A stretch of DNA of 64,000 nucleotides from Rodentolepis nana (GCA_900617975.1 UZAE01012088.1:1-64000); one strand, 5' to 3'; counted from the first letter of the stretch, positions 15,101-29,140 are shown. Made by a program: numbers and translations. The notes: generated from the letters alone by a model not told the origin.

Positions 15101-18100
15101 CTTTTACTTCTTCGATTTTTCTACTGGGACAACATTTTACCCGCTTGATAATCAAATATATTTTTGGGAAAATTCACAAATAATCTCGCAAGCCAACTTT
15201 CATTAAATTCTAAGTTTATGCAAATGTGGACAACGGTCTGCATTTGAAATTTTCAAATTTAACAAAATAATGGAAAGATTTCATAAGGTGAGTTAATTTA
15301 AATAAGTGAAAAGAAGCAATTTTCAACTTATTTCATTTTTGTTCAATAATATATTAAAGTAATAAGCTATCTATAGGCTATCAGACACTGCTAAATTAAG
15401 CGCACTTAAAAAATTATGAATAACAAAATTAAGCATTTTGTTCCGATAGAGCATTGCTCACTGTAGTTGTAGTTTGGTCATAGACAGAAGTATAACCTAG
15501 AGTTAAGAAAAAGCAGTGAACACGGGGCAAAAACTCAGATACACGCGCGCAAATCATATTCTCAAAAGGGAATGTGATTCACTGATTTGTTTTTTCACAT
15601 ATATCAGTGTCAAGCATACAATGACCGTAAAGGAGAGGAGAAAACCTAAGAACAAGTGAAACATGGTTTTCTGACACTAGCACTATGATGCATCGAGCAC
15701 AGTGTCTAATAGCGGTATTGACTCATCAAGCAAATGAGAATTTCAGTTTGAAGATGAACTTTTAAGCACGTAAAAATACTGGGCTGATGGAAGCCAAGTT
15801 GTAAACGTTTTCAGTAAATTTTGTAAAAAAGTGTTAGACGGCTATAACCGTTCGCTTCTCTTGTTTCAAGGTAACAGGAACGACCATTCACTCACGTATG
15901 ACTCAAAACGTTTCCATTGCGGTTAGTCTTGTCAAATCTTGAATTACGAATGTTGCAATAGAAAACTTGTATTGGCCATATATAAGCACTAATATTTTAT
16001 TATATTATTTAGATATCTATTATTACTATTATTTTAACAAAATATTACATATATCTCAATATCGATTGTCACAATAAATGTAGTTTATAAAAGAAGACCG
16101 CCTAGGAGCTTCTTTCTAAACATATCAATTATCTAACAGCCTATGTCAAAATTGAAACCCGATACTTTCCCTAATTACTCCCTATGTTTAAAACAAACTT
16201 TCGTCCCAATTTCGCTTGTCATCTTTCCTATAAAAAACACAAGTGAAAACACGTTAAATATGTAAAGATCTTTTGTAAGATCGCGTTCACAAAAGCGAAT
16301 CGAGTTTAGAAAATGCCATAATTTAAAAGAGATAGTATTAACAGAAGGCTTGTGCATATCAAATCTAATGCATGCCTATTGCGGATTTTATTTATTTATA
16401 CTTAGAAAAATTCCAGAAGGTGGATATTTAAACTGCTTTTTTGAAATTTTAGGTTTTGAAGCAACCTCGATAATCTAGTATTTTCTGCCTGGACAGTGGA
16501 AATTTCAAAAAGTTGCTTAATTTTAGTATTTTATTTGAAGAATCAGCGACTTTTCAAATGAACAAATTTGCCTAAACCAAAGCTATTTGCTTAAATATTT
16601 TGAGTAATAAATAAGTTAGAGGCTGCATACATGTCAAAAAAAACATAAATTTACCACACCTTATTTATGTGATATAATCGCATGATGTTTACTGAAATTT
16701 TTATTTTGAGTGCCAGGCCGGCTTATCAGAATGCACAAAGCTACCTTAAGGTAGGATAAAATACAAAAACGGGGCTTCTGAGACATGGCTTGCTTTTTAA
16801 GAAGATGGAAGAACTTTAAAGACACACCAGTCCTCTGCATTTCTAAATACCAAGATATTTTCCACTGTTCTGACGAAAAACTGAGAACGTAAGGAAAAAG
16901 AGCACTTGAAATGTCCACCTTAGCACCTCAACAATTTCATCAATTTATCTTCTGTAAACTGATGTGCCAAAAGATGAAGGAATAAAAATGCAAAATTTTG
17001 TTTACAAATAGAAAACTTCAATTTTTAAACTACAATAGATGCAAATAGAATGTAGATAACTTTGAATTTGGCTTTCAGTTGTACAAATTTCTTGAACTAA
17101 GATCATAGGAGAGAAACTAGGCCAGTAAAATACCTATACGATGTTAGAAAACTACCATTCGAAAAATATATTTGTAAGAGCATGGAATAAGCTTGAATCA
17201 ATTAATAAGGCACATAGAACTTTGCAGGAACCTTCTAAAATTTATTAAAAGGAAATGTATTTAGTTTTTTTCTTTACAATATAAAAGTAGAAGCAAATCA
17301 TGAATATTTCTTGGAAAATGAAAAGACTTCTGCATTGGTATGAGCAGACATACAACAAGTTTAAGTGGCCAATTAAAATTCGCATAGCGGATCAGCAATT
17401 TCTCCCCTTGATATTAAACTTCAACGCAAACTGACATTGGTAATAATTTTTGTAAATGCTATGTGGTCCAAATAGAGAATGACATAGGATTGCTTTTACT
17501 TTGCATTGAAACGTAAAAATAAATTCCGACAAACAAGCCTATCATTAAGTTCGGCCTAGGGTAATTTTTGAAACGCATGCAAGGAAAATCCCTCACACTC
17601 TTAACTCCTTTTTCGCCAAGCTCTTTTACATAGGACTGCATGGCCCGTGCAGAAGAATGCGAATTTCATAAAATTTTATATTTTTAATTTTAAGAGAGAG
17701 ATTTAATGAAGTTATTAAATTGAGAAAAAAATATGACTATTTCAAAATTTTAGACCATTTTTCCGCAGTTATTAATTGCACTCGTCCTGTAAACTGTTTT
17801 AGTAGCACTTTCTGTATTAGTATCTTTGAATTTCTTCTTTCCTATCTTGCATCGAAGGTTTACTTAGACTAAAACTGTCTATTCATTGCCTATAAACGCA
17901 AAAGTTAATTTATTTCTAAACTAAAGTGAAATGCTAAGTAGTCTGTAAGTACAGAATCGTCAAACTTCCCGGTCAGAATTATAAGGTAAGATGTTTAAAT
18001 ATATCCAATGCTCCTCTGGCTATTAAACAATATCTATTATGCTAGAAATAGAATAAGCCCATTCTTCAGATTCAAGGAAATATGTAATGATGATCCATAG

Positions 18101-21100
18101 ATATTTTTTACATTCCCAAACAAGCCATCATATTGTTTAAAAACATTAAGTTAGCAAAGAATTTCATACGATCACTAAAGTTTCTAGTCTTAAGAAGGCA
18201 TTTGACTATAATAACTCAATAGTTCCATTTTTCTCTAAATAATGGATGCGTCTGATGCAAAAAATCAAAAGAATTTAATTCTATACTCAAAAAATATTTG
18301 CTAAAAAGAGTTTTGGAGAGGGATTTTGCATATTTAAAATTACACAAAAAATTAAAGAAGATGTGGAGGAATTGCATAGAAAGGATAATGAAAAACTGTA
18401 GAAAATTAAGGCGCGGCCAAACAAAATCAACATCTTGAGGTGGCATTTCCTGTTTTTTCCTGCGCTTCCGGAGATCAAAATATCTGCGATAAACCAAGGC
18501 TAAGACTAAACAGACGATGACTCGTTATATTTCTTCTATAAGCAAAATAAGGCACTTAAAATTAACCATTATTTGACATTTATAATAAATTTAACTCCAT
18601 TTAAAAAATGATATCATAATGGTTTTTACGCTTTTCACTATGAAATTAAAAATGATGATTTACCAGCTACTGATCATTTTAGGTCTTTACTAACTTTTCT
18701 CTTTTGACCAAAAAGATAGAGCGCTGTTTCCTCAGGGAACCTATACTAAATCCATGATGTTATGGAATTTACTCAATTTACATCGATAAGTGTGTCCTTG
18801 AAATCAAGAAAGAAACAATGTCTGAACCAAATAGGCAATGATTTGTATTTACGAACGCAGGTTTGAGAAATGACAACACGGTGATTCATCAACGTGGCTA
18901 TGACAATTGGAATGCCTTTAATGATGAACGTAGCAAGTTGAAAAGGGCTTCTCTTGAGATGTCCCATTCGATAGTAGCCTATTAATGGTTTCCGCATTTT
19001 TTTAATTTTTTAATGACAACTCCCCATGTATTTTGCATTTGCTTTTCTTTCATCACCTTCTCCTAGAATTATCTTTGCTTTTACAGCTAGTGATGTCCTT
19101 GTATCCCCACAATTCAATCTCTACTGTCCCATTTAGGCAAAGTTATTGATTCTCCTTGTTTTTTCGTACTCTCTTGTTTCAGTTAAAAGTGCTTTTTCAC
19201 TCATATTCGAATCCATATAAACTGTCTTTGTACTTTTACACTCACAATCGTACGTAGATATACGCATGTCAGCTATATTCCTGTATCCTTCCTTGTTATC
19301 TCCCCTGCCCCTCACCTCTCCTTCACTCTCCCAAATCTTCATCGCGTTTATTCTATTACATATTGGCCTAAACAAATCGTTATGCTCTGTTTTGGGAACT
19401 GTTTTTAGTATTGCCAGCTGCTTGTTCTTGGTCTCGCTCGTAATCTTTAGATTCTAGAATTTGACTACTTTATAAATCTGAGACCTCATTTTTTTCAGTC
19501 TAACAATTTCATTTTGATTGGGCTATTTTTTATGAAAATATCACTATTAGTCAGCCATATTCATGGCAATAAGTCGTTTACTTTGAGATATATTGAAATC
19601 CAATCTACTGACACAGTGTTTGACCTTACATGAGGTCGGAAATGCCATTGAGTATGACAGGCGTTTATGCAAAGATAAATTATAATCCGATGCAATTCAT
19701 TTGCCACCAGGCAATATGCAGCAGTGGATTGTCTACAGGATAGTAAAACCAAATCAAATTAAAAATGATGCCAATAGTTCCAATTACCAAAGATATCATT
19801 CAGATTTAAGTGAAATTTTCGATATTTCTTGTATTAAATGCAACTTTCAACTTGTTGAATTCCTCTATTTACGTATGCTAACTAAAGACTCCTCTTTATT
19901 TTCTCTGTGACAGTTTATCCAGTTTCCAATCTTTAAACCTTCAACTTTATTATTATTAGACATTAGACCTTATTTGTTTCAAATGAATGGACTATAGACG
20001 TGCACTGTATAGACAGAGTAGTAATTCCGTACAAGGCTGAATATTAGAACCTTGTCTACTACGTTCGTAAATAAATATATCTGCAATTCTAGAATGGCCA
20101 ATGATTCAAAAATATTATAAAAAGTATCAAATAATTCTTGAAAGAATAAGTTTCATGCATTAATAACTTCCTAAAAGCATAAGTAAATTAGCATTTTTGT
20201 GGATGTGTGCCTTACTCAAGCTGGAAAAAAGCACGAAAGCTATAATCGCGTATTTGTTGCGAGGGATGATAAAAGCAGTCAATTCGTCTAAGACGTAATC
20301 TGGCTCATTTGAGGGCGAATATTTCAAATAATTTCTTTAAAGAGAATAAGAATTGCAGAATTTTTAGTTTGTAGTTTTATGATTTGAAATGAAATGACAT
20401 TGACTACTTAGGAAGTTGCGCTTAAATTATATTCCTTGGTCTTCTAACTTGCCGTAAAAATACTGCTACAGTATGAAAACAAATGAAAAAATAAACGAAA
20501 TATTATCTTCCATTTTCTTATTAAGTCGATAAATAATTATCAATAAAGGGAAGTGGCTTATGTGCGCCTTTAAAATTGTTAAGAACCAGTTGAAACTAAT
20601 CCTAACAAGCAATTTAAGATTTTCTTTTGAAGATCGAAGTCAAAAGGGAAGCACAAAGGCTGTTCACTTAAACAAATTAAACAAATCAAAAATAAATATC
20701 TAGATACGGCGTACTGAGAGATAGATTCAATAAAAATAACTTTCCCCTTAAAGCTGTTTCTTCCTCATTCGTCGTTTAAAAGATGTATATTAGTTAGGAA
20801 AAATGTTGGCCAAAAGGCCTACCACAATAATTATGTACTTTTAAGATTAACGCTAGTTTTCTAACTCAGAGTTGCTAACTTGAGATAATTAGTACCACTA
20901 ACAAAGCCGAACCCTTTGCCTCATACATGGCATTTTGCTTTTGTTTACATCAACAAGTCACGCTATTTTTCCCCGTGTGAGCGGCTTCCTGGGCACTTCG
21001 ATGCATTAATTAAAGCCCTTTAGCCCGATGTCTTTATAGTACATGATTTAGCGGTGCGTACATCCAATTAGAGGGTAAATAAATACTCCCTTTGTCAGGA

Positions 21101-21540
21101 AAAATGTTCATTCCGATAGTCCTCTTAATTAATGCCCCTTTTGACTGCTTAAACAGACTTTCTAATCTATTTGTGAATTATAAATAGCCAATAATAAGGG
21201 ATGGAGTTTAGGATTGTCGTAGTAAGGAAAACTAAATTTAATTAATTAGTATTCAAGATTTATCTAACAAATTGCACATTTTCGAGCAATTGATTTTCTT
21301 CATAGGAGAATATTTTGAAATTGAAAGTGGGTAGAAATCTGTAGTACTTCATATTTAGTCTAATTTATTATGCAGTGAAAAAATTATGAATTTTAATGGA
21401 CTAATTCTGATCAATAAATTCTAGAATTCAAACTCGCGTTGTAAAACTGCAGTTTCGATGCTTAAGTTTATCTTTGAAATTAATATTTCATTTTCGAATA
21501 GCTCAAGAATTAACCAACGGGAGGCGTTTTAATGAGGGTT
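3187..21540. other. long gene-free AT-rich stretch
   Basis: About 18 kb in which I find no recognisable gene, RNA gene or intact mobile element. Open frames of 60-93 codons occur on both strands, but they overlap each other, often lack an ATG and show no family motifs. Two are slightly more protein-like and are noted elsewhere: 12953-13015 (a short signal-peptide-like frame) and 17459-17641 on the minus strand (60 codons, ATG start, one hydrophobic stretch). A short match to a second repeat family lies at 4921-4957. Confidence 0.5.
4921..4957 (+). repeat. fragment of second dispersed repeat (family B)
   Basis: Starts TTTCAGTTTTGTCCGGACAC and resembles the opening of similar segments at 33397 and 50443. 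Only about 37 bp can be aligned by eye, so this is a weak call. Confidence 0.3.
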
Positions 21541-21554
21541 ATACTCTGTGTTTT

Positions 21555-21869
21555 GGGGAGTGCGGTAGACTTATCTCCACGTGGTGTACCCTGGGCAACG
21601 TATACTCATACGGAAAAGTCCATTAACAGGCAGTTGACTTCTGACTTCAAACTATCATCAACCCACTGTATGTCATATTCAACTACTTCCACAGTACCCA
21701 CCTCACATTGTTTCTACCTTTGTGTCTGTTTCTTTTACATCTCTCTTCTGTTCTCCCCCCCCCCCTCTCGATTTTTTTCCACTTTGATGTTCTTTCCTCT
21801 CTGTGAAGCTTGAAATTAACTTAAGGGCTAATGATAACTATCAAAACGAATGTCATTTGATATAGATAA
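21555..21869 (+). mobile_element. ribozyme-headed SINE-like retroposon, copy 2 (full length)
   Basis: Full-length 315-bp copy flanked by a perfect 14-bp duplication, ATACTCTGTGTTTT, at 21541-21554 and 21870-21883. It starts with GGGG and ends with TATAGATAA. The internal C-rich tract at about 21757 is a 9-10 nt C run. The ribozyme head is dead by inspection: the joining strand reads GGAAAAG, so the catalytic C is missing, and P1 has a mismatch. The open frame over this region is an accident of the repeat. Confidence 0.92.
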
Positions 21870-21883
21870 ATACTCTGTGTTTT

Positions 21884-23053
21884 AAAATTTGGATCATTTC
21901 CATGCGCCATAAACTTATGAATAATCCCACATCTGCAAGCACAGTTTCTGACAAGAACAAAAACTGCATGAAATTTAGCCATTGGTCCTTTTGCTAGTAC
22001 GCTGTGATGAAATCATTTATTAAATAATGAAATAGGGTATTATACTCTTCTCAAATTGAAACGTTGAAAATATTCCATGAGGCTGAGTGACAAACTAGTG
22101 AGCGCTATAGCTCTTTTCTAATTCTAAAATATTACAGCATTTTTATAACAATCCACCATACCTCAATAACCTAATCACCTTTACATGTGGGTACATCGCA
22201 GACCAACATTTACTACATAAAGCAGGAAATGGGTGTCTTGAGATGGAAAAGAAGTGCTTTCTGGAAGATCTTGTAAAACTGCATGTCTATTGGAAAGCAT
22301 ATATCTGTTGCATTTCCTTTTATTTCCAAATTCTCATTTGCCTGTTTTCACAAATGAAACGCATTTAAAATGAGACAAAGCGTGTTTAGAAATGTACCAA
22401 AAAAAATAATCCTCGTTTATTCACTGCCTCATTTAATTTTTCGTCACTAAACATAAATCTGCTTACACTTGTATGTAAAATGATTTAATTCATTATTAAT
22501 GTTACTTGAACAATAGGGAAATAATAAATGCCTTGCAGTGTTTTTTGTCATTACATCAACCTCTATAAACTCCCATACCAGGGGCAGTTATTCAGCGTTG
22601 GTGTAAAAATTATAACAAAATGCTTCTACTGTTTAAATGTGTACTCTGTTTAATACTATTTGTCATGTCTTTTCCTCCAATGTGGGACATTAGAAACGGT
22701 AACTTATTTAAATTTTGTACGTTAGGCTTGAGCTTATCAAATATTCTCGCGATGTCAACAGTATTGCTGGCTTCTCTCATTTCACACGCATCAAGCCAAT
22801 TCATCTAATTAGCAATCAACCCAACTAAAAATAATAATAAGAATTTATTTATTTATTTTCATAACTTTGTAAGTATATTTTATACTGTGATGAAGGTTCA
22901 GTCGTGAAATTCCTATCATGCTGACTTTTATAGTGCATATTCCATTATTTAAATGGTTAACCCTAAATGATAAATTAAATCAGCACATTGACTTTATATG
23001 TCTATATCCTTATTAAAATAGGCTTTTATTTCTTTACCAGCTGCCAAACTACT

Positions 23054-23096
<43 letters not shown>

Positions 23097-23099
23097 CCG

Positions 23100-23141
<42 letters not shown>

Positions 23142-25274
23142 CGGAATAAAGAGTTTACTAAGAAATATAGATTCAGGTAGTCGGAGACGTTTATCAGCAA
23201 TCAATTCCAAGCCAGGACTAGGAAGCAGATAGTTCAGCGCTCAAAGAAATATTTCACCAAGGAGAAAATTGAAATGGAAGATTGTGATTGTAAAATCAAA
23301 TACGTTTATAGCGTACCATTTTAAATAGGAGGGGCTTCGAATGTCTACTCGATTTCATTCATTCGAGAACTTTTCATTCAATTTGACTCAAATAAGAATT
23401 AATCGAAAAAAAACAATAAATAAGTTAATTTTCATAAGAAAAAAATGATTTCCCCACTTTTTATTTCCTTTTCTGGACTTCATTAATGAGCAATGCTTGA
23501 AATGCTTTATTCATGGCCTTGAATTTTAGGAGTTGTAAAACAAAACGATTCAAAATCATGACCTTTAGACTATTTTCATTATCCTCGGTAATATAAATAC
23601 AATATTTCCTAACTTATTTGCCATAAATTTTTTATGAAATAAAGCATGTAGGGTGGATACAAAAATAGTAGTAGTGTTGGCGTTTGTCGGGCATTCTATA
23701 GGCAATGGGTACCTTCAATGATTGAAAATTTATTGAATTCCTAATTAGTAGTATTAATATCAAATTATCTTTATTTTGTTACCAAAACTAGAAACAAACC
23801 AGTTCACGACGGTCATTTTAAAAACAGATTATTTTAAAACAAATTTCGAATTGAAGTAGCATATATCATCGATATTTAATTTTGGTTTCACATAGATAAT
23901 TCTGTGATGCATAATCAAAAAACGGTATTACGATCAACCTAGTTAAAGGATGTGTAGCTACCACTTGTCCGTTTGAAATGCTAAGTTGCATTGCTTGCTT
24001 TGTGGAGGATTTAGTACCTTCAATAACTAAAAGTTAAATTGTCGAAATAGTTCGTATCTCTGAAACAGTAGCAATTGAGTTATACCATAAAATAAGGTTT
24101 TCACCAAATGCTTCTCTTAAAGGATGGGGGATGGCTTTTCTCTTAATGAAACAGAAGAATATTTTTCAGAGTAACGATAATGTTTTTAAAGGTTCAACTA
24201 GAATCCATAGCAAAAGCAAAAGAGAATTGATAAAATGTTCACTGAACATGCAGCTAATTATAATAAGTTCTTTGTACTTGTCTTCAAACACGAAGTACAT
24301 ATATGTGTGAGCGTTTTAACAAAAATTAAAAAAATTGAATTTAAAAAATGGCATTTGTGACTTTGGAATTCAGTAATATGAAGTGTTAGCATTAACTGAG
24401 TTTATTCCATAATGCGCTCACGAAAAGAATTTTGCCTTTATGAGTTAGAATGCTCAGTAGATTTTGTCACTTGTTTATCGCCGTGAATATTTCGTAAGCC
24501 TTTGACGCTAGATGCTGCGTCAAATTAACCAAAAATGCACAATTTTGATGTCTTTCTAAAATGCAAAAAGGAAAAAGAAAAAAAAGATGGAAAGAGTAGG
24601 CAAATTATTCAGAACCCATAAGAAACAATCCTTCATGTGCAGAATGATTTACACCAGTGGGTTAGAGAGTACTTAATTACAAAACAAAATTATAAATATA
24701 TAATTGTGTTATAACATTTCTGCTTTATTGTAAGCATTAAGGAATTTCTTCAGTTGTTTAATTGATTGGAATGAATTTCCCACTGCACTAACCACCTATA
24801 GTCAGATTTATGCCTAAATTAATCTAAAATCATTGAATTATGCTTTGCTTTTGAAAGAAGTAACTTTACGTTATTTATTTAGACACAGAATCATTTAAAG
24901 TGATTTAACTATTGATTTTTTAATTAATGGGATACTTATTCATTCGTAGTTAATACACTTCTACCTGGCTTTGTAATTAATGCATTCTAGCAAAAAATTC
25001 CTGTGTGCACTGAACCTCTAACGAGTTATGTTTCAATTGAAAATGAAAGGTATGTATGAATTCAATACCTATCAAGGCAGACTTTGAGTTCATTCAATCT
25101 ACTCACAAAATGAGTACTTATGCGTCAGGAATACAATGAGAATTTGTCTGAGATTAAAATTTTAATATAAAATACCAGACCTAACTCACTAACCACGTCA
25201 GCGGGGAAGTGATTTGGGGTTTGATCTAACTACGCCAGTCTGGCCCCACTTATTCTACTCATATATGCTTTCCT
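21884..25274. other. gene-free stretch with TA palindrome
   Basis: No supported gene. At 22610-22808 both strands are open for about 62 codons with ATG starts. The plus frame begins with a hydrophobic segment, and the minus frame follows a plausible splice acceptor (CTAATTAG before the ATG). Neither translation is recognised. The TA microsatellite with a palindromic spacer at 23057-23147 is listed separately. Confidence 0.5.
23057..23147. repeat. (TA)n microsatellite forming a perfect palindrome
   Basis: Two TA runs are separated by ATTCCGT. The second run, about 20 TA units at 23101-23140, is followed by ACGGAAT, so 23094-23147 is a perfect inverted repeat able to form a long hairpin. It could be a fold-back duplication or an assembly or sequencing artefact typical of TA runs. 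Confidence 0.85.
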
Positions 25275-25289
25275 ACTTTTCTCCCATTC

Positions 25290-25628
25290 GGGGTATGCGA
25301 TAGACTCACCTCCACATGGCGAATCCTAGTCGAATTGTCTATAAACCGGAAGTTGGCTTCTGGCTACAAACTATCATTACCCAATTATATTTCATATTCG
25401 ACCACTTCAACAGTACTCATCTTACCTTACCTTTTCTCTGCCTTTGTCTTTGTTTGTCTATTCTACATCTGTGAATCACTCTTCTGTTCCCTTCCCCCTC
25501 TCGACATTTTGTGTCTTTGATGTCCCCCCCNCCCCCCCCCCCCCCCCCCCCCTGCGAAGACCGAAGTCAACTAAAGGGCTAATGTTAACTACCATAAAGC
25601 TTGCCATTGGCTATAAATGAATAAATAA
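25290..25628 (+). mobile_element. ribozyme-headed SINE-like retroposon, copy 3 (diverged)
   Basis: Flanked by a 15-bp duplication with one mismatch: ACTTTTCTCCCATTC at 25275-25289 and ACTTTTCTCCCGTTC at 25629-25643. It begins with GGGG and ends with an ATAAATGAATAAATA tail. The head has lost P4 and the conserved UGGGCAAC segment by deletion, so no ribozyme remains. The internal C-rich tract has expanded to about 26 bases and contains an N at 25531, which marks uncertain sequence in a homopolymer. It is the most diverged of the copies with both duplications. Confidence 0.88.
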
Positions 25629-25643
25629 ACTTTTCTCCCGTTC

Positions 25644-27495
25644 TGCGCCATTATAATATCCAATGCCCCGCTATTAGGGTATTGTCCACACTTAAACCGA
25701 TCATCAAATAAAAGAAAAACCAATATCTATATTGTTACCGTCTTGTGCTTTGTTGCTTCTAAAGTCCTAATTCACATATAAAGTTAGTTATTTGCAAGTT
25801 GGTCCAGTGTATTTAATCAGGCCATTTCCAGCTACTTAGTACTTAATTATGCAGAGATGTTTGAAAGATATCATAGTATTTATATTTTGTTTGAGCTAAT
25901 TCAACTTACCGGATAAATTACCAACTTTAGATTAAAAGTCCTAAGGAATGTGGTTATTGGCAAGAATTCAAAATAAGTTAAAAATAAAGTTTAATTCTTG
26001 TCAAATATGTAATTAAATTATTTTAATTCGCTGAATTTCTATTTTGAACAGAATCAGCTTACAGAATATCTATGATTTACAGAGAATATCAGAAGTACAT
26101 TGACATTGATTTGATTGGTAAAAAAGAAAAAGAATAAAAACGTGCATATTTCAAGTTTTCCGACTTACTGTATTCACATTTGCACAGCTTATGAAGAAAG
26201 TTTCACGTTAAATCTTTTAAGCAACTATCTGCTATTTGCTAGAAATAACCAAACTATTGTCTCAATAAGGGAAGTTACCCACGTTCTAGGTATTTTTAGG
26301 GAAGATATTGTCATTTGCCGCTTAAAGGCGCGAGATTGAGTTGTTCGCAAGCGGAAGGAGAAAAAACGAGAAGATGGGTGTGAAATTAAAAAGAAAAGAG
26401 GTGAAGTCATTGTTCCTTAAATAACTCCTTCCCCTCTTTCAATTGTAGTATTGAATAGACTCTAAATGCATAAGCACCCTATGCGTATAGTAACCCATTT
26501 GTCTAAGTTCAATGAGTTGAATTGAGCATAGTAATGACCACTTGAAGGAGAGGTAGGTCATCATATGAATGTCAATAATCATTTGATAAATTTTATTCTC
26601 ACTCTTAAGCTAGTTCTCACGCTTATTATTATCATTCTTTTGGTATTACCAGGAAATTTCCCATTTTGGTAAATTTTAGAGTTTTTTGGTTAAAATAGCC
26701 TAGATAAACAAAAGATTGATATATTCTGCATGACGTTGAGGGCTATCCATGGTGAACACGGTCTCTAGACATTGCGTGACCACTAATTCATTCCTTTATT
26801 ATATTTATAGGCTCCTTTTCAACGAATAGTCAACACGAGTTTATTCAATCCCCACGAGTGTATAATGTATCACAATCCGAGATAACCATATTCAGTGCAC
26901 ACACTTTTCCCCACCCCCAAAATTCCTCGTTATAAGCCCCCCCCCCCATTCCATTTGAACCATCTTCTGCCGTCAAATAAGTACGTGGCTGTACTTAACC
27001 CTCGGTATTTGCACTCAAGAAGGGCTCATACGTCATAGTTGCCTTTTGGTAAGACATTAACCCTATGTGGTGATTTCAAAACCAAACCAGACAAGCACGT
27101 ATATAAGCTTTAATTTTGAAAATTGAGCCAGCAATAAATTCTGCTACCGTGGCCATTTTTAAGTAACTTGAGTTGAATAGGGTGCTTTTATGAAATTATA
27201 TATTAAATTTTACTTAGTAACTTGGAGTTAATTGTCAAAATATCAGTTGTTTATCGAGGAAAATTTTTTACGCAAATGGTGAAGGTTAATTTGACGTATT
27301 TTTTTCCTATTTTATTGGTTGGTTTGTTTATCATAATAGGAAAAGAACTCTATTTTGGACAACCAGCTCAAGGATTAAGCCGATAGTTTGCGTTGATAAA
27401 CACGCAATGTTCTCCCCTGTCGGAGTTTCACTCAAAGTTCAAAAAATGGTAAAAATAGTTAGGAAATAATGAAATCCTGCGCAAAATCCATGAAT
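25644..27495. other. gene-free stretch
   Basis: No supported gene or RNA. Short frames at 26115-26339 and 26225-26410 lie on opposite strands and lack motifs. An 11-base C run lies at 26937-26947. Confidence 0.5.
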
Positions 27496-27740
27496 TTTAT
27501 TTATTTATTTCAAACGGCAGGCGTTTAGATAGTTATCATTAGCCCTTTAGCTGACTTTGGACTTCACAGAGAGGAGGTGGAATAGGCAAAGTCACAAATT
27601 GGATAGTGGAAGAAGGAGAATGATTCACAGATGTAAAAGAGACAGACAGACACCAAAGAAGAGAAAAAAGTGAGTTGAGTACTGTGGAAAGGGGTCGAAT
27701 ATGACATACAGTGGGGTCATGATAGTTTGAGTAAAAGTTG
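27496..27740 (-). mobile_element. ribozyme-headed SINE-like retroposon, copy 4 (5'-truncated)
   Basis: Minus-strand copy with a clean 3' end (an AAATAAATAAAT-type tail, read on + as TTTATTTATTTATTT at 27496-27510). It stops near 27740, just inside the point where the ribozyme head would begin, so the head is missing. 5' truncation is common in LINE-driven insertions. No convincing target-site duplication was found. Confidence 0.85.
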
Positions 27741-29123
27741 GGAAACAGTTTAAGTTCGATTACACAGAATGAAGTATCTAAAATTATCAACAGTAACAAC
27801 GCGCATCAATTTACTTCATTAATTGTCAGTGAATATGCCCTAATATTAAAATATATAATATCAAAAGGGATCCAGATTTGCTGTGACTCTGTAAATAATT
27901 ATAAAGCTTCCAAGGTTACTTCTTCCATGGGTTAATAAATAAGAGATAAGTATTGATCAACTTTAGTATCTGTAAGAAATATGTGATACGTAAGCAAGCA
28001 TATTTCCAGTAAAATTAAGTTATTTACGTCAATAAACGGCAATTTACCCCTCTTGTGAGACATCGTATATTATAAAGAGGGTCTAAGTGCATTAATACTC
28101 ATCATTAAATGCAAAACTATGCAGTGCAGTTTTGATGCAACATATACAATATAATAAAATGTTTGAATTTTTACTTAAAATTTCTGATATTTGTATCTAT
28201 TCTTAAACAATGGAGGATAATCTGCTCTAAATTGTGGCACGATAAGTATTTTTATTGTACTATCTTGGAACCTATAATAACGCGGTTACTGGGATTGCAA
28301 ACCTTACAGAAATTTAAGTCATTAAAAACGCTTTAAAGGCTAATCAAAGGAAGTTCACTTATACTAGAATATTTTGAAAAGTGAGAAATTTCTCAGCTAA
28401 GGCCACATCTAATAACAAAGGATAAAGGTAGTTTCAGCAACATAAATTACAATAGATACTGTTCACTAAAAAGTCCTATTTCTTCAATACGGATATGACA
28501 GCTTTGGTAACCGAGAAAATTAATTCAATATTTGTCATTAAGCCCGAGAAGTTGGTTGGGGTTTATTTAAGGCTTATTCGTGCTCCAATCCACTACAAAA
28601 GCCATTGTATCCTTGTCGTCGTAGTCCACGGAGATTCATTATAAAACATTTAAAAACCAATAGGTACCGATAAATTAAGCATTAGAAAATACTTGGGAAA
28701 TATCTGAACTATGCAAGTGATTACAAGATAAGGTGGAATATTAGTAATTATTCACTATTTTAAATAATTTTACTAAAATTAAAAAATGATTTAAGTAATC
28801 GATAAAATGATGAAAATAAGTAATTATTCCCTCTATTTTCGCATAAATATTCCAATTGTGAATAAAAAGTCATTTCAGAAAGTTCTGATATAATTATCTA
28901 TTATCCATAAATTTTTACGTTACTATAATTTAATCAATTTATTATTCACTATTTATTATTATTAATTTCCAGTAATTGGGAAATAAGTATCTAAGAATTT
29001 TAAAGTTCATATAGCGAGAACGCATTTTGCGCTTTTTAAGCTTGGTAGGCTATTCTAGAATTGGCACATAAGAAAAAATAATAACTAAAAGCAGCCTATC
29101 TTAGGATTTAATTTTTTTGGTAG
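27741..29123. other. gene-free stretch upstream of RAD9
   Basis: No gene recognised. The last part is presumably the promoter region of RAD9. A pyrimidine tract followed by TAG at 29121-29123 could be a splice acceptor for a 5' UTR exon or for spliced-leader addition, which flatworms use on many mRNAs. This cannot be distinguished from sequence alone. Confidence 0.45.
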
Positions 29124-29140
29124 CAAGGAATTCATGTGTC

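Noticed and set aside
17459..17641. 60-codon minus-strand frame with ATG and one hydrophobic stretch
   Set aside because: Looks mildly protein-like, but I could not match it to any small membrane protein family, and frames of this size are frequent here by chance.
19133..19457. Overlapping open frames on both strands
   Set aside because: Pyrimidine-rich strand bias explains the open frames; no motif or splice context.
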